Source: GCA-002726655 sp046582185
GTDB lineage: Bacteria > Pseudomonadota > Gammaproteobacteria > Pseudomonadales > Azotimanducaceae
Direction of reading: 5' to 3'
Assembly (NCBI GenBank): GCA_046582185.1
Contig: JAYGEX010000018.1
Location: 124,001-188,000, forward strand
DNA length: 64,000 nt
The first letter of the stretch is position 1. Every line of letters starts with the position of its first letter. A model generated the notes under the pieces. That model worked only from the letters and a program-made list of their open reading frames with translations, ran no database searches and was not told where the DNA came from. Positions 26,178-34,275 of the stretch are shown piece after piece. The translations under genes and the position numbers were made by a program.

Positions 26178-27302
26178 ATGGACCTCTCTTTTTCAGAAGA
26201 ACAATTGTTATTACGCGACAGCGTGGAAAAATTTATATCAGACAAATACAGCATCTCGGAGCGCAATAAAATTACCGCCACCGAAGATGGCTTCAGCGCT
26301 AAAAACTGGCAGCAATTTGCAGACCTCGGCTGGCTCGCGCTTCCCTTCGACGAAGAGGATGGCGGCATCGGCGGATCTCCGGTAGATACGATGGTGCTGA
26401 TGGAAGAGTTCGGCAAGGGGCTGGTCGTGGAGCCTTATTTGGCAACCGTAGTAATGGTAGGAACGGCCATTGCGGAATATGGATCCGGCGCACAGAAAGC
26501 GGAAATTATTTCCGGCATTGTCGATGGCGGACTCATTGCCTCTTTTGCCTATGCAGAACAACAAGCTCAATACGACCTCAACAATATAGCAACCACAGCC
26601 AAGAAGGATGGTGATATTTATCTGCTCAATGGCACCAAGTCAGTCGTACTCAATGCACAATCAGCAGATAAGATTCTGGTTTCTACACGCACGAGCGGAA
26701 ATCAATGCGATTCTGACGGGATTACATTGTTCCTGGTAAATGCCACCGCTGAAGGTATAACGCGACAGGACTACCCTACCGTTGATGGCCTAAGGGCCTC
26801 TGAAATTGAATTTAAGGATGTCAAAATTCCTGCAGATAATATTGTCGGCCAGCTAAACAAAGGTGCAGCAATCATCGACAAGGTAGTTACCCGTGCAATT
26901 CTCGCGATTGCAGCCGAAGCGGTAGGCGCAATGGAGGTACTGTATAAAGATACCATTGAGTACACCAAGCAGCGGGAACAATTTGACCACCCCTTAAGCG
27001 ACTTTCAAGTCCTGAAACATCGAATGACTGAAATGTTCATGGAGCATAGCCTCGCCAAATCTCTATGCATGAAAGCGACTATGTTGGAGTCCCAAGGGTC
27101 CATCGAAGCAAAACGCACGATTCACGCGCTAAAATACCTGATTGGCAAGTCCGGCAAATTTATTGGTGAAAATGCCGTTCAACTACACGGTGGTATGGGC
27201 ATGACGGAAGAACTTCGGGTGGCACACTATTTCAAACGCCTCATGATTATCGACTCCCAGTTAGGGAACAGCGACTATCACTTGAGTCAGTTTACGAAAT
27301 AG
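26178..27302 (+). CDS. Acyl-CoA dehydrogenase, small-subunit type (PimD-like)
   Basis: 374 residues starting MDLSFSEEQLLLRDSVEKF, then GWLALPFDEEDGGIGGSPVD, a shortened FAD segment, RAILAIAAEAVGAMEVLY, EYTKQREQFDHPLSDFQVLKHRMTEM (Q-F substrate loop) and AVQLHGGMGMTEELRVAHYFKRL. In alpha2beta2 dehydrogenases only one subunit type completes each active site, and this protein fits the partner role for the preceding gene. Both lie in one transcription unit. Confidence 0.87.
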   Translation: MDLSFSEEQLLLRDSVEKFISDKYSISERNKITATEDGFSAKNWQQFADLGWLALPFDEEDGGIGGSPVDTMVLMEEFGKGLVVEPYLATVVMVGTAIAEYGSGAQKAEIISGIVDGGLIASFAYAEQQAQYDLNNIATTAKKDGDIYLLNGTKSVVLNAQSADKILVSTRTSGNQCDSDGITLFLVNATAEGITRQDYPTVDGLRASEIEFKDVKIPADNIVGQLNKGAAIIDKVVTRAILAIAAEAVGAMEVLYKDTIEYTKQREQFDHPLSDFQVLKHRMTEMFMEHSLAKSLCMKATMLESQGSIEAKRTIHALKYLIGKSGKFIGENAVQLHGGMGMTEELRVAHYFKRLMIIDSQLGNSDYHLSQFTK

Positions 27303-27388
27303 AGATATCGCATCCTAAAACTCACATTTTCGCTTGTGGTAAACCAGAACTGTTAAGATACAAGCACCTACATACTTAGGACAAGAGA

Positions 27389-27748
27389 TTGCAGGAACAA
27401 GAACATCAGGTGGCAACGATGCTCTCTGAGACTCACTCGTGTCCAAATTGCCATGCAGATATACAGGGCAAGTTTTGTTATTCCTGCGGCCAAAATCAGA
27501 CTCCACCTGACCGGCTGCTCCTGAATATTATTAACGAAGCCTTTGAAGGCGTTTTTAGCGCTAACTCACGAGCAGCCAGAACACTCTTCAATCTATTATT
27601 CAAGCCAGGGTTTCTTATAGTTGAATGTTTCGCGGGTCGTCGAGCAAGGTATGTACAGCCGCAATACACTCTGCTTACGGCTAGCTATTTTTCATTATTC
27701 TTCCTTGGCTTGTTGGTCATTGTCGCCTGGAGTGTCATGAGCTTATGA
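27389..27748 (+). CDS. DUF3667-like zinc-ribbon membrane protein
   Basis: 119 residues. The N-terminus has a four-Cys zinc ribbon, CPNCHADIQGKFCYSCGQNQ, followed by a segment ARTLFNLLFKPGFLIVECFAGRRARYVQPQYT and one strong helix (ASYFSLFFLGLLVIVAWSVM), as in DUF3667 proteins. Its function is unknown. TTG 27389 is the longest start; GTG 27410 or ATG 27419 are alternatives that keep the ribbon. Its stop overlaps the start of the VanY-like gene (ATGA), so the two are translationally coupled. Confidence 0.75.
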   Translation: MQEQEHQVATMLSETHSCPNCHADIQGKFCYSCGQNQTPPDRLLLNIINEAFEGVFSANSRAARTLFNLLFKPGFLIVECFAGRRARYVQPQYTLLTASYFSLFFLGLLVIVAWSVMSL

Positions 27749-28269
27749 GCACCCGGCAATGGATGAGAATCTGGACTGACCTTGGTATCGATGAATCTCT
27801 ATTACATAGCTGCAAACTGGATTTACAAACAGAAGCAAAGGATCTGGTTTCAGCCGGGCTTGACGTGTTCAACCGAGAGCAATTCGTCACGCATCATACT
27901 TTAGTCAGCTGGCAGAATATGAAAGCTGCAGCCGAACAGGATGGCATAGACCTATTGTTAGTCTCCGCTTTTCGATCGGTCGAATATCAATGCCAGCTGA
28001 TTCGAAAGAAATTGGAAAATGGGCAGTCGATAGAAGAGATCGTCAAAGTAAGTGCCATCCCGGGTTACAGCGAACACCATACCGGTCGCGCCCTGGATCT
28101 TACGACCATCGGGGCCGAACCGCTGGAGGAGGAGTTTGAATTGACGAGCGCCTTTAACTGGCTATGCACTCACGCTTCGCATCATCACTTTGTTATGTCT
28201 TACCCGAGGGGCAATGCCTACGAGATGGTCTATGAGCCCTGGCACTGGACATACCAGGGGGAAAGATAA
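27745..28269 (+). CDS. D-alanyl-D-alanine carboxypeptidase, VanY/M15B family
   Basis: 174 residues with the M15 zinc motif S-E-H-H-T-G-R-A-L-D-L and the late YEPWHWTYQG (Glu base and third His). LLLVSAFRSVEYQCQLIRKKLENGQS is the usual first substrate block. M15B enzymes trim D-Ala from peptidoglycan stems. No signal peptide is present at this start, so it may act on cytosolic precursors or recycled murein (LdcB/DacB-like), or leave the cytosol with the coupled membrane protein; this is open. Confidence 0.82.
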   Translation: MSTRQWMRIWTDLGIDESLLHSCKLDLQTEAKDLVSAGLDVFNREQFVTHHTLVSWQNMKAAAEQDGIDLLLVSAFRSVEYQCQLIRKKLENGQSIEEIVKVSAIPGYSEHHTGRALDLTTIGAEPLEEEFELTSAFNWLCTHASHHHFVMSYPRGNAYEMVYEPWHWTYQGER

Positions 28270-28276
28270 TACGGAT

Positions 28277-28699
28277 CTATTCCAACTTTGTCCGAACATT
28301 TCCAATTAGGATGAATAGCTGATCAGCAACCTTTATATTCCGGTTAGTTAAAATTGTAGACTGAAGGGTTGTCTGGGCGGATTGCTCTCCGAACTCCTCC
28401 ATTTGCTCTGACAATTCACTAAGCAGGCTCTCAATTTTGGCCACGTCTTCTGACACGCCAGGAGGGTAATAACGGGAAAGCGCCTGCAGACTCTCCAGCG
28501 CTGATTCTTCATTGGACTCTGGCGACTTCAGCACATGTAAACTCTTGTGCTTAACATCCTGCTCTACAAGAGCCAGTGCATCCAAAATCCGCTGGTTGTC
28601 CTCGCGTCGCTGCCCCTGGGCTTGCTTTCGCTACAGATAAAACCAGACTACACCGACAATCAATATTAGTAACAGAAGCCATGGCAATAGCTCAGTCAT
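28277..28699 (-). pseudogene. Small membrane-anchored coiled-coil protein, interrupted by TAG
   Basis: From ATG 28699 the frame gives MTELLPWLLLLILIVGVVWFYL, a single anchor helix, then TAG (28631-28633), then RKQAQGQRREDNQRILDAL and a helical soluble domain to 28277. CAG in place of TAG would give a normal 140-residue protein, so one C-to-T change explains it. The downstream part could still be started at TTG 28585. The shape resembles small DUF2489-type proteins, but I am not sure. The region 28700-28925 holds nothing else I can support. Confidence 0.65.
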
Positions 28700-28925
28700 A
28701 TTCACTATTGATGCCCCTGTCATAAATTGTTTCTAAACACGTCATTCTTATGTATAACACCTTGCAACCGTTTGGTTCTACCGTATATAGCCACCGTACA
28801 TAACTACCCTATATAACTACCGAAAATTGCCAACGGTCGCAGCATGTCTCCAAGTTGTTCGGTCTCACTGAGACTGCGCAAATTCAATCTTGAGTATATG
28901 TCGAATCACCACGGTTTTCATCAAC

Positions 28926-29768
28926 TTAAGATCGTTTGAGAAACTTCTTCATTTTCTCCGCTATAAGTAGTTTTTCCTTATCATTCAGTACTTTCTTCTT
29001 CTTTAACATATTGTCCTTCGCAAAAACGTACTTCTCTCTTACAACTTTTTTTGATGGGAAGCCCTGACTCTTGAGATGCTCATAGCAATCATCGATCATT
29101 TTCGGATTTCCACAAATCAAAAATTGATCTTCATCGACATTCAATGATAGTTCCTGCAGTTGCCTGGTAACGTAACCGTGATACTCAAAGGATTGTGATT
29201 GCTCAGGCATATCCTGCGAGTAACATACCCGCAGCTCGAAGTTTTTGAACTTACTATCAAGACGTAACAATTCCTTACGATAAAAAAAGTCGCCGGGGTT
29301 TCTGACCCCGAGCAGCAGCAACAGCTCGGTTGATTGCACCTTAGGTGTTGATGATTCTGAATCCGGAAATAGACTCGCCAGCATCGGCATAAAAGGTGCC
29401 AAACCAACGCTGGTGGCAATCAGTACCAGACGCCTAGGCATGGGACTTGGGAGGATTAATCTTCCGAAGGGACCACTGACAGTAGCACCTAAGCCTACAT
29501 TGTCAGCAAAAAGTACTTTTGTCGCTCTGCCTTTTTCCACCGTCGATACAACAAGGTCCAGAAAACTGCTGCCGTGAAGACTTTCAAAAAAGTTGCAGAG
29601 GCTATAACTGCGCTCAAAATCGCCGAGTTCATCCTGGAAGGTAAAACGAAAGAACTGACCGGGTGCAAATTCAACATCTTTGCCATCGGCACGTTCGAAG
29701 CGAAAATCCCTGGTACTTGGATTCAAATGTCGAACTCGCTTTAGCCTTACTCCAAATTTTTCAGACAC
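28926..29768 (-). CDS. Flavodoxin/ferredoxin-NADP+ reductase-type flavin oxidoreductase
   Basis: 280 residues. FAD domain: FAPGQFFRFTF and FERSYSLCNF (R-x-Y-S-L/x isoalloxazine contact). NAD(P) domain: LVLIATSVGLAPFMPML and LLLLGVRNPGDFFYRKEL, then FLICGNPKMIDDCYEHLKSQGF. The C-terminal lysine-rich tail (MLKKKKVLNDKEKLLIAEKMKKFLKRS) is longer than in most reductases. The redox partner is unknown. It is followed on the same strand (upstream) by the 2OG-oxygenase gene, which does not normally use such a reductase. Confidence 0.8.
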   Translation of the reverse strand: MSEKFGVRLKRVRHLNPSTRDFRFERADGKDVEFAPGQFFRFTFQDELGDFERSYSLCNFFESLHGSSFLDLVVSTVEKGRATKVLFADNVGLGATVSGPFGRLILPSPMPRRLVLIATSVGLAPFMPMLASLFPDSESSTPKVQSTELLLLLGVRNPGDFFYRKELLRLDSKFKNFELRVCYSQDMPEQSQSFEYHGYVTRQLQELSLNVDEDQFLICGNPKMIDDCYEHLKSQGFPSKKVVREKYVFAKDNMLKKKKVLNDKEKLLIAEKMKKFLKRS

Positions 29769-29825
29769 TTGATATTCCAGTTTCCCTATGGAGAAATTAT
29801 TGCACGGAGGTGCACAACAATTTTA

Positions 29826-30446
29826 CTAAAGAGCCAATTCAGAGACATCTCTGTAGTTACCTAACTTACCCTTGATAAAGGTATTAAATGCAATTGTGTA
29901 GCGGGGAGTACTGGCCCCGTTCGGTTCAATCTGGTGAGTTAGATCTGACGGAAACATCAGCACTTCTCTCGTTTTTGGTGTCACCACATTGACCGGCGTA
30001 TTAAACAAATTCTGTTTATCCTTGAGTGGGTTCAATTCAAGCTGTTGATACATCGTATGTTTATCAAAGATCACCCTGGATACAGGTTCAGGTAAATCGC
30101 AGTAATAAAGAGAACCTGAGACAATCGAGTTTGAATGAGAATGAGAGTGCATGCCCACACTGGTCTGATTCACCAGGGCCCAAGACTGCGTAACATACAA
30201 TTTCTGGGAAATACCCATGACTTCATTGGCATAAATATCAAGGGCTTCCTGTATCGCAATCTTGAAGCTCAGGAGTTTGGGATCTTCAAATATATACAGG
30301 TTCTCCGAGATATAATTGTCCCTATTCTTTATCATCTTGAGGTCTTGCACATACGCGATCTGTTCATCACTGATCGCGTGAGCAATGTTCGCCCTGAAAT
30401 AGGGCGTGGCGAAAAGCGGTTGTATATCGTATTCAGTGATGGCCAT
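29826..30446 (-). CDS. 2-oxoglutarate/Fe(II) dioxygenase-like protein (TIGR02466 type)
   Basis: 206 residues. The jelly-roll core shows a metal-binding H-S-H-S-H-S-N-S segment (VGMHSHSHSNSIVSGSLYYCDLP), then MFPSDLTHQIEPNG with the distal His and TPRYTIAFNTFIKG with the 2OG-binding Arg. This is the pattern of the putative 2OG-Fe(II) oxygenases common in marine bacteria and cyanophages. The substrate is unknown. It precedes the flavin reductase gene by 57 bp on the same strand. Confidence 0.78.
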   Translation of the reverse strand: MAITEYDIQPLFATPYFRANIAHAISDEQIAYVQDLKMIKNRDNYISENLYIFEDPKLLSFKIAIQEALDIYANEVMGISQKLYVTQSWALVNQTSVGMHSHSHSNSIVSGSLYYCDLPEPVSRVIFDKHTMYQQLELNPLKDKQNLFNTPVNVVTPKTREVLMFPSDLTHQIEPNGASTPRYTIAFNTFIKGKLGNYRDVSELAL

Positions 30447-30684
30447 AGTTAATGAATTCCATGTACCCTTATTGCGTGGTGAGTCGAAGAAATTTTTACG
30501 TTAATAGTTACAAAAATCGTTGCTAAATGATTTCAACAAGGGTGTACAAAATTGAACGGTGGAATATGGCCTACAATCCAGTGAAATTCAAGTTTCGGCA
30601 TCGTCCGCTCACCTCGTCATGCAACACTGTGTTTCCTGGCAATGTTACCATTCAGGACAACAGAAGGCTGGCTTATCAAGTGAC

Positions 30685-31878
30685 ATGAGGATCGAAATAA
30701 AAGGCCAGGTCAAAGCGGAGTTTGCCCCGGTACGCACTGCCTATGAACAACTCTGGCAAGGTATCGAAGTTGGATCAAGTCTATGCATATACCATCGCGG
30801 AGAAAAAGTTGTAGATCTGTGGGGTGGTTTTACCGACAGGGACATGAGCACCAACTGGGAAGCTGATACGCTGGTTAATGTCTATTCAACCAGTAAGGGT
30901 TTGGCGGCCCTTGCAATCGCCATTCTCCACGGTGAAGGACGGATCGACTACGACGAAAAGGTCGTCGTTTATTGGCCCGAGTTCGGCGCAGAGGGAAAGG
31001 AACATATTACCGTTGCACAGCTCTTATCCCACCAGGCCGGGCTTTGCGGCGTGGATGCAAGGCTTTCCGTTAAAGATCTCTATGACTGGCGGAAGATGAT
31101 CAATTTGCTAGCAGCACAAAAGCCGCTGTGGCCCCTGGGCACTGGTGCTGGTTACCACGCCGTAACCTGGGGTTATTTCCCCGGCGAACTCATTCGCAGA
31201 CTCTGCGGCAAAACCCTCGGGCAATACCTTCAGGAAAAAGTCACCATTCCCTTGAATGCAGACTTTTACATTGGACTATCCGAATCAGAATTTTCTCGAT
31301 GCGCGGCGCTCATTGGTCCAAACCACGCCAGACCGGAAGCGAATAGCTTCAAGAACGATCAAGAATCTAAAGGCAGGCGCTCGCCGGGCAAGAGTACGAT
31401 CTCGCCCAAATTTTATGCTGAGGCCTTACTTAACCCAACAATTTCACCTTTTAAAGATGCCTGTAGCAGGGAATGGAGGAAGGCTGAGATCGCAGCCTCT
31501 AATGGACATGCCAGCGCCCGTGGTATCGCTCGCATCTACGCTGCCTTATCACTTGGGGGAACGCTGGACGGACTAGAGATCGTCCCCAACAGTTCACTAA
31601 AGGAATCTCTGAAAGTTGAAGTGGACGGACCTGAAGATATGGTTCTCGGCGGCAAACTGAGACGGGCACGCGGCTTTATGCTAAATACCGATGAGGCCTA
31701 TGGCCCGAATCCATCTTCATTCGGACACGCGGGTGCTGGTGGCTCACTAGGCTTCGCCGATATGGACGCCGGAATTGGCTTTGGCTATGCAATGAACCAG
31801 ATGCAAAATGACAGCACTTCGATCCCAAGATCAAAGCGATTACTAAAGGCCTTATATCAATGCATCAGTCAAATATGA
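30685..31878 (+). CDS. Serine hydrolase/esterase, class C beta-lactamase fold
   Basis: 397 residues. The S-x-x-K nucleophile is in VYSTSKGLAALAI; ITVAQLLSHQAGL and WPLGTGAGYHAVTWGYFPGELI (Tyr of the Y-x-N-equivalent) follow, and FGHAGAGGSLGFADMD replaces KTG (H-A-G). This H-A-G triad variant is that of EstB-like family VIII esterases rather than of true beta-lactamases. No signal peptide. The frame is open further upstream, but MRIEIKGQVKAEFAPV at ATG 30685 is the usual family start. Confidence 0.85.
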   Translation: MRIEIKGQVKAEFAPVRTAYEQLWQGIEVGSSLCIYHRGEKVVDLWGGFTDRDMSTNWEADTLVNVYSTSKGLAALAIAILHGEGRIDYDEKVVVYWPEFGAEGKEHITVAQLLSHQAGLCGVDARLSVKDLYDWRKMINLLAAQKPLWPLGTGAGYHAVTWGYFPGELIRRLCGKTLGQYLQEKVTIPLNADFYIGLSESEFSRCAALIGPNHARPEANSFKNDQESKGRRSPGKSTISPKFYAEALLNPTISPFKDACSREWRKAEIAASNGHASARGIARIYAALSLGGTLDGLEIVPNSSLKESLKVEVDGPEDMVLGGKLRRARGFMLNTDEAYGPNPSSFGHAGAGGSLGFADMDAGIGFGYAMNQMQNDSTSIPRSKRLLKALYQCISQI

Positions 31879-32130
31879 CAAAAATTGATCCCTTTCAGGC
31901 ATAAATTCGACCAAACGATTAAATTTTAGGATCTAATCCCTATGATGCAAGTACGCTTTGTGGCAACATCCTGCTGCAAATCGACCTCACCCACCAAGTG
32001 AATTAGAAGCGGACATCTGCGATCCAGTTGTTCGAGCATGTAGTCATTAAAAACGATATTCAGCGGCTACGTATTTTGAGCACAAATAGTCCCGAATCAA
32101 GAGTTCGGAACCATTCAAATTAGAATAATA
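31879..32130. other. Gap before the peptide importer
   Basis: This 252-bp interval has no supported gene. A 37-codon leftward open frame from ATG 32038 (MLEQLDRRCPLLIHLVGE...) looks protein-like but has no ribosome site and no recognisable family; it may be a remnant. The promoter of the ABC importer operon is expected here, but I could not assign it. Confidence 0.3.
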
Positions 32131-33150
32131 ATGCGCGATTATTTCATCCGACGTCTTCTCCTGATACCACCCACACTCCTGGGTGTGACTATCATTGTCT
32201 TTGCAATCACCCGAATAGTGCCCGGCGGGCCACTGGAACGGGCAATAATGGAATCCCAGCAGTTTAATGCCGCATCCGCGGTTGGCCAGGTGGCTGGGCA
32301 AGGCATGGCCTTGTCTGATGACCAACTGGAAAAGCTGAGAGAATATTATGGCTTCGATAAGCCGATACTGGTCAGCTACTATGACTGGGTAAGCAAGGTC
32401 ATTAGAGGAGATCTGGGTTCTTCATACCGATACAATGAACCCGTTTGGGACGTCATCCAGGACAGATTCCCGGTCTCTCTCTACTATGGGCTGGTGACGC
32501 TGGTCCTCACTTACACTGTCTGTATTCCCCTGGGGGTATTAAAGGCAATAAAACACAAGACCCTCGTTGACAATGTCAGCTCTATCCTGATCTTTGTCGG
32601 CTATGCGATCCCCGGTTACGCCCTGGGCTCTTTGCTACTACTCTATTTTTCAGTACGCCTGGAGTGGTTTCCAATGGGCGGTTTTATCAGCTATTCATTT
32701 GAAGAGAAAGATGCCCTGGGCAAGACACTCGACGTGATAAATCATTCTGTTCTACCCCTCATTTGTTATCTTGTGGGCAGCTTTGCGCTTGTCACTCTGT
32801 TGCTGAAAAATCATCTACTGGACAATCTTGCTGCTGACTATATTCGTACCGCCATTGCGAAAGGTGTTCCATTTCGCAAAGCAGTGACGAAACACGCCAT
32901 GAGAAATTCCCTAATCCCCATAGCTACAACCTTTGGCCAAAACATTACCCTACTCGTCTCCGGCTCGTTTCTGATAGAGACAATATTCGATATCGATGGC
33001 TTTGGCCTGCTCGGTCTAACGGCCATTCTCGACCGCGACTATCCTGTGGTCATGGGGGTGATTTTGCTGGCAAGTTTCCTACTGCTCATCGGCAATATTA
33101 TTTCAGACTTTTTGGTCGCCCTTGTCGACCCTCGAATCAGGTTCCAGTAG
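32131..33150 (+). CDS. ABC transporter permease, oligopeptide type (YejB/DppB-like)
   Basis: 339 residues, six predicted helices. N-terminus MRDYFIRRLLLIPPTLLGVTIIVFAITRIVPGGPLER is diagnostic for OppB/DppB/YejB; the cytosolic coupling loop is YIRTAIAKGVPFRKAVTKHAMRNSLIPI (EAA-type). YejB-type proteins have the long first periplasmic loop seen here. It is the first gene of a five-gene importer (two permeases, binding protein, two ATPases) and ends 5 bp before the second permease. Confidence 0.92.
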   Translation: MRDYFIRRLLLIPPTLLGVTIIVFAITRIVPGGPLERAIMESQQFNAASAVGQVAGQGMALSDDQLEKLREYYGFDKPILVSYYDWVSKVIRGDLGSSYRYNEPVWDVIQDRFPVSLYYGLVTLVLTYTVCIPLGVLKAIKHKTLVDNVSSILIFVGYAIPGYALGSLLLLYFSVRLEWFPMGGFISYSFEEKDALGKTLDVINHSVLPLICYLVGSFALVTLLLKNHLLDNLAADYIRTAIAKGVPFRKAVTKHAMRNSLIPIATTFGQNITLLVSGSFLIETIFDIDGFGLLGLTAILDRDYPVVMGVILLASFLLLIGNIISDFLVALVDPRIRFQ

Positions 33151-33155
33151 AGGCA

Positions 33156-34223
33156 GTGTTTAATCTCAACCCGCAAACACTAAAGAGACTTCGTCGCTTC
33201 CGCGAGATTAAGCGAGGATATTATAGTTTCCTGTTTCTGGCGGGCCTGCTTGTCACCGTTTCCTTTGGTGAGTTACTGGTAAACAGCCGCGCCCTGGTTG
33301 TCAGCTACGAAGGTCAGCTCCATTTTCCAACTTATACCCATTTCCACCCGGGTACAGATTTTGGGCTCGATTACAGCTACGAGATTAACTATCGAGATCT
33401 AAGTCAAAAATTTTCTGAAGAGAATTCGCCAAATTGGGTCCTTATGCCGGTGGTTCCCTACAACCCATTCGAAAATCATTCCCCGGAGGGTGTCTTCAAG
33501 CCGGATGCCCCTTCTCTTGGCAACAAACATTTTCTTGGCACCGATACGACCAGCCGGGATATTTTAGCCAGGCTTTTTTACGGCACACGCATTGCACTAT
33601 TTTTCTCTTTGGCGTTTATGGTTAGCGTTTACATCATTGGCATATCTGTCGGCTGTGCGATGGGATACTTTGGCGGTGCGTTTGATTTAACCTTCCAGAG
33701 ACTGATCGAAATTTGGTCAAATATTCCATTTTTGTATATGGTTATCATCGTGTTCTCGGTTATCCCCTCCAGTTTTTCGATACCGACACGAATCGCATTC
33801 CTGTTAATTGTGATGGTACTTTTCTCATGGACGAGCATGACCTATTACATGAGAACCGAGACTTACAAAGAGAAATCACGTGACTATGTGGCGGCGGCAA
33901 AAATCATCGGCGCCTCCAATTCAAGGATAATGTTTATACACATTCTGCCTAATGTACTTTCGACGCTGGTCACTTTCATGCCATTCACTATTGTCGCTGC
34001 GATCTCTGCAATCACTGCCCTGGATTTCCTTGGCTTTGGGCTTCCACCACCCACACCTAGTCTCGGCGAATTACTAAAGCAAGGGACGGCAAATTTGCGC
34101 ACCGCCCCATGGATTGTGACATCCGCATTTGGCACGCTGGTTATTATTCTGACCCTGGTCACTTTTATCGGTGAAGCCGTTCGCGAATCCTTTGACCCGA
34201 AGAAATTTACCACCTATCGATAA
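33156..34223 (+). CDS. ABC transporter permease, oligopeptide type (YejE-like)
   Basis: 355 residues from a GTG preceded by AGAGG. The large periplasmic N-terminal insert (about residues 45-150, containing HFPTYTHFHPGTDFGLDYSYEINYRDL and HFLGTDTTSRDILARLFYGTRIAL) is the mark of YejE compared with DppC. The EAA loop is DYVAAAKIIGASNSRIMFIHILPN. Together with the YejB-like protein it forms the membrane channel. Confidence 0.92.
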   Translation: MFNLNPQTLKRLRRFREIKRGYYSFLFLAGLLVTVSFGELLVNSRALVVSYEGQLHFPTYTHFHPGTDFGLDYSYEINYRDLSQKFSEENSPNWVLMPVVPYNPFENHSPEGVFKPDAPSLGNKHFLGTDTTSRDILARLFYGTRIALFFSLAFMVSVYIIGISVGCAMGYFGGAFDLTFQRLIEIWSNIPFLYMVIIVFSVIPSSFSIPTRIAFLLIVMVLFSWTSMTYYMRTETYKEKSRDYVAAAKIIGASNSRIMFIHILPNVLSTLVTFMPFTIVAAISAITALDFLGFGLPPPTPSLGELLKQGTANLRTAPWIVTSAFGTLVIILTLVTFIGEAVRESFDPKKFTTYR

Positions 34224-34275
34224 GACGCTAGCAAGAAGACATGTACCATCAATATTCCAAAATGAGAATCACCTA

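Noticed and set aside
31128..31576. Open frames overlapping the serine hydrolase
   Set aside because: Shifted-frame shadows of a gene with intact catalytic motifs; composition is not protein-like.
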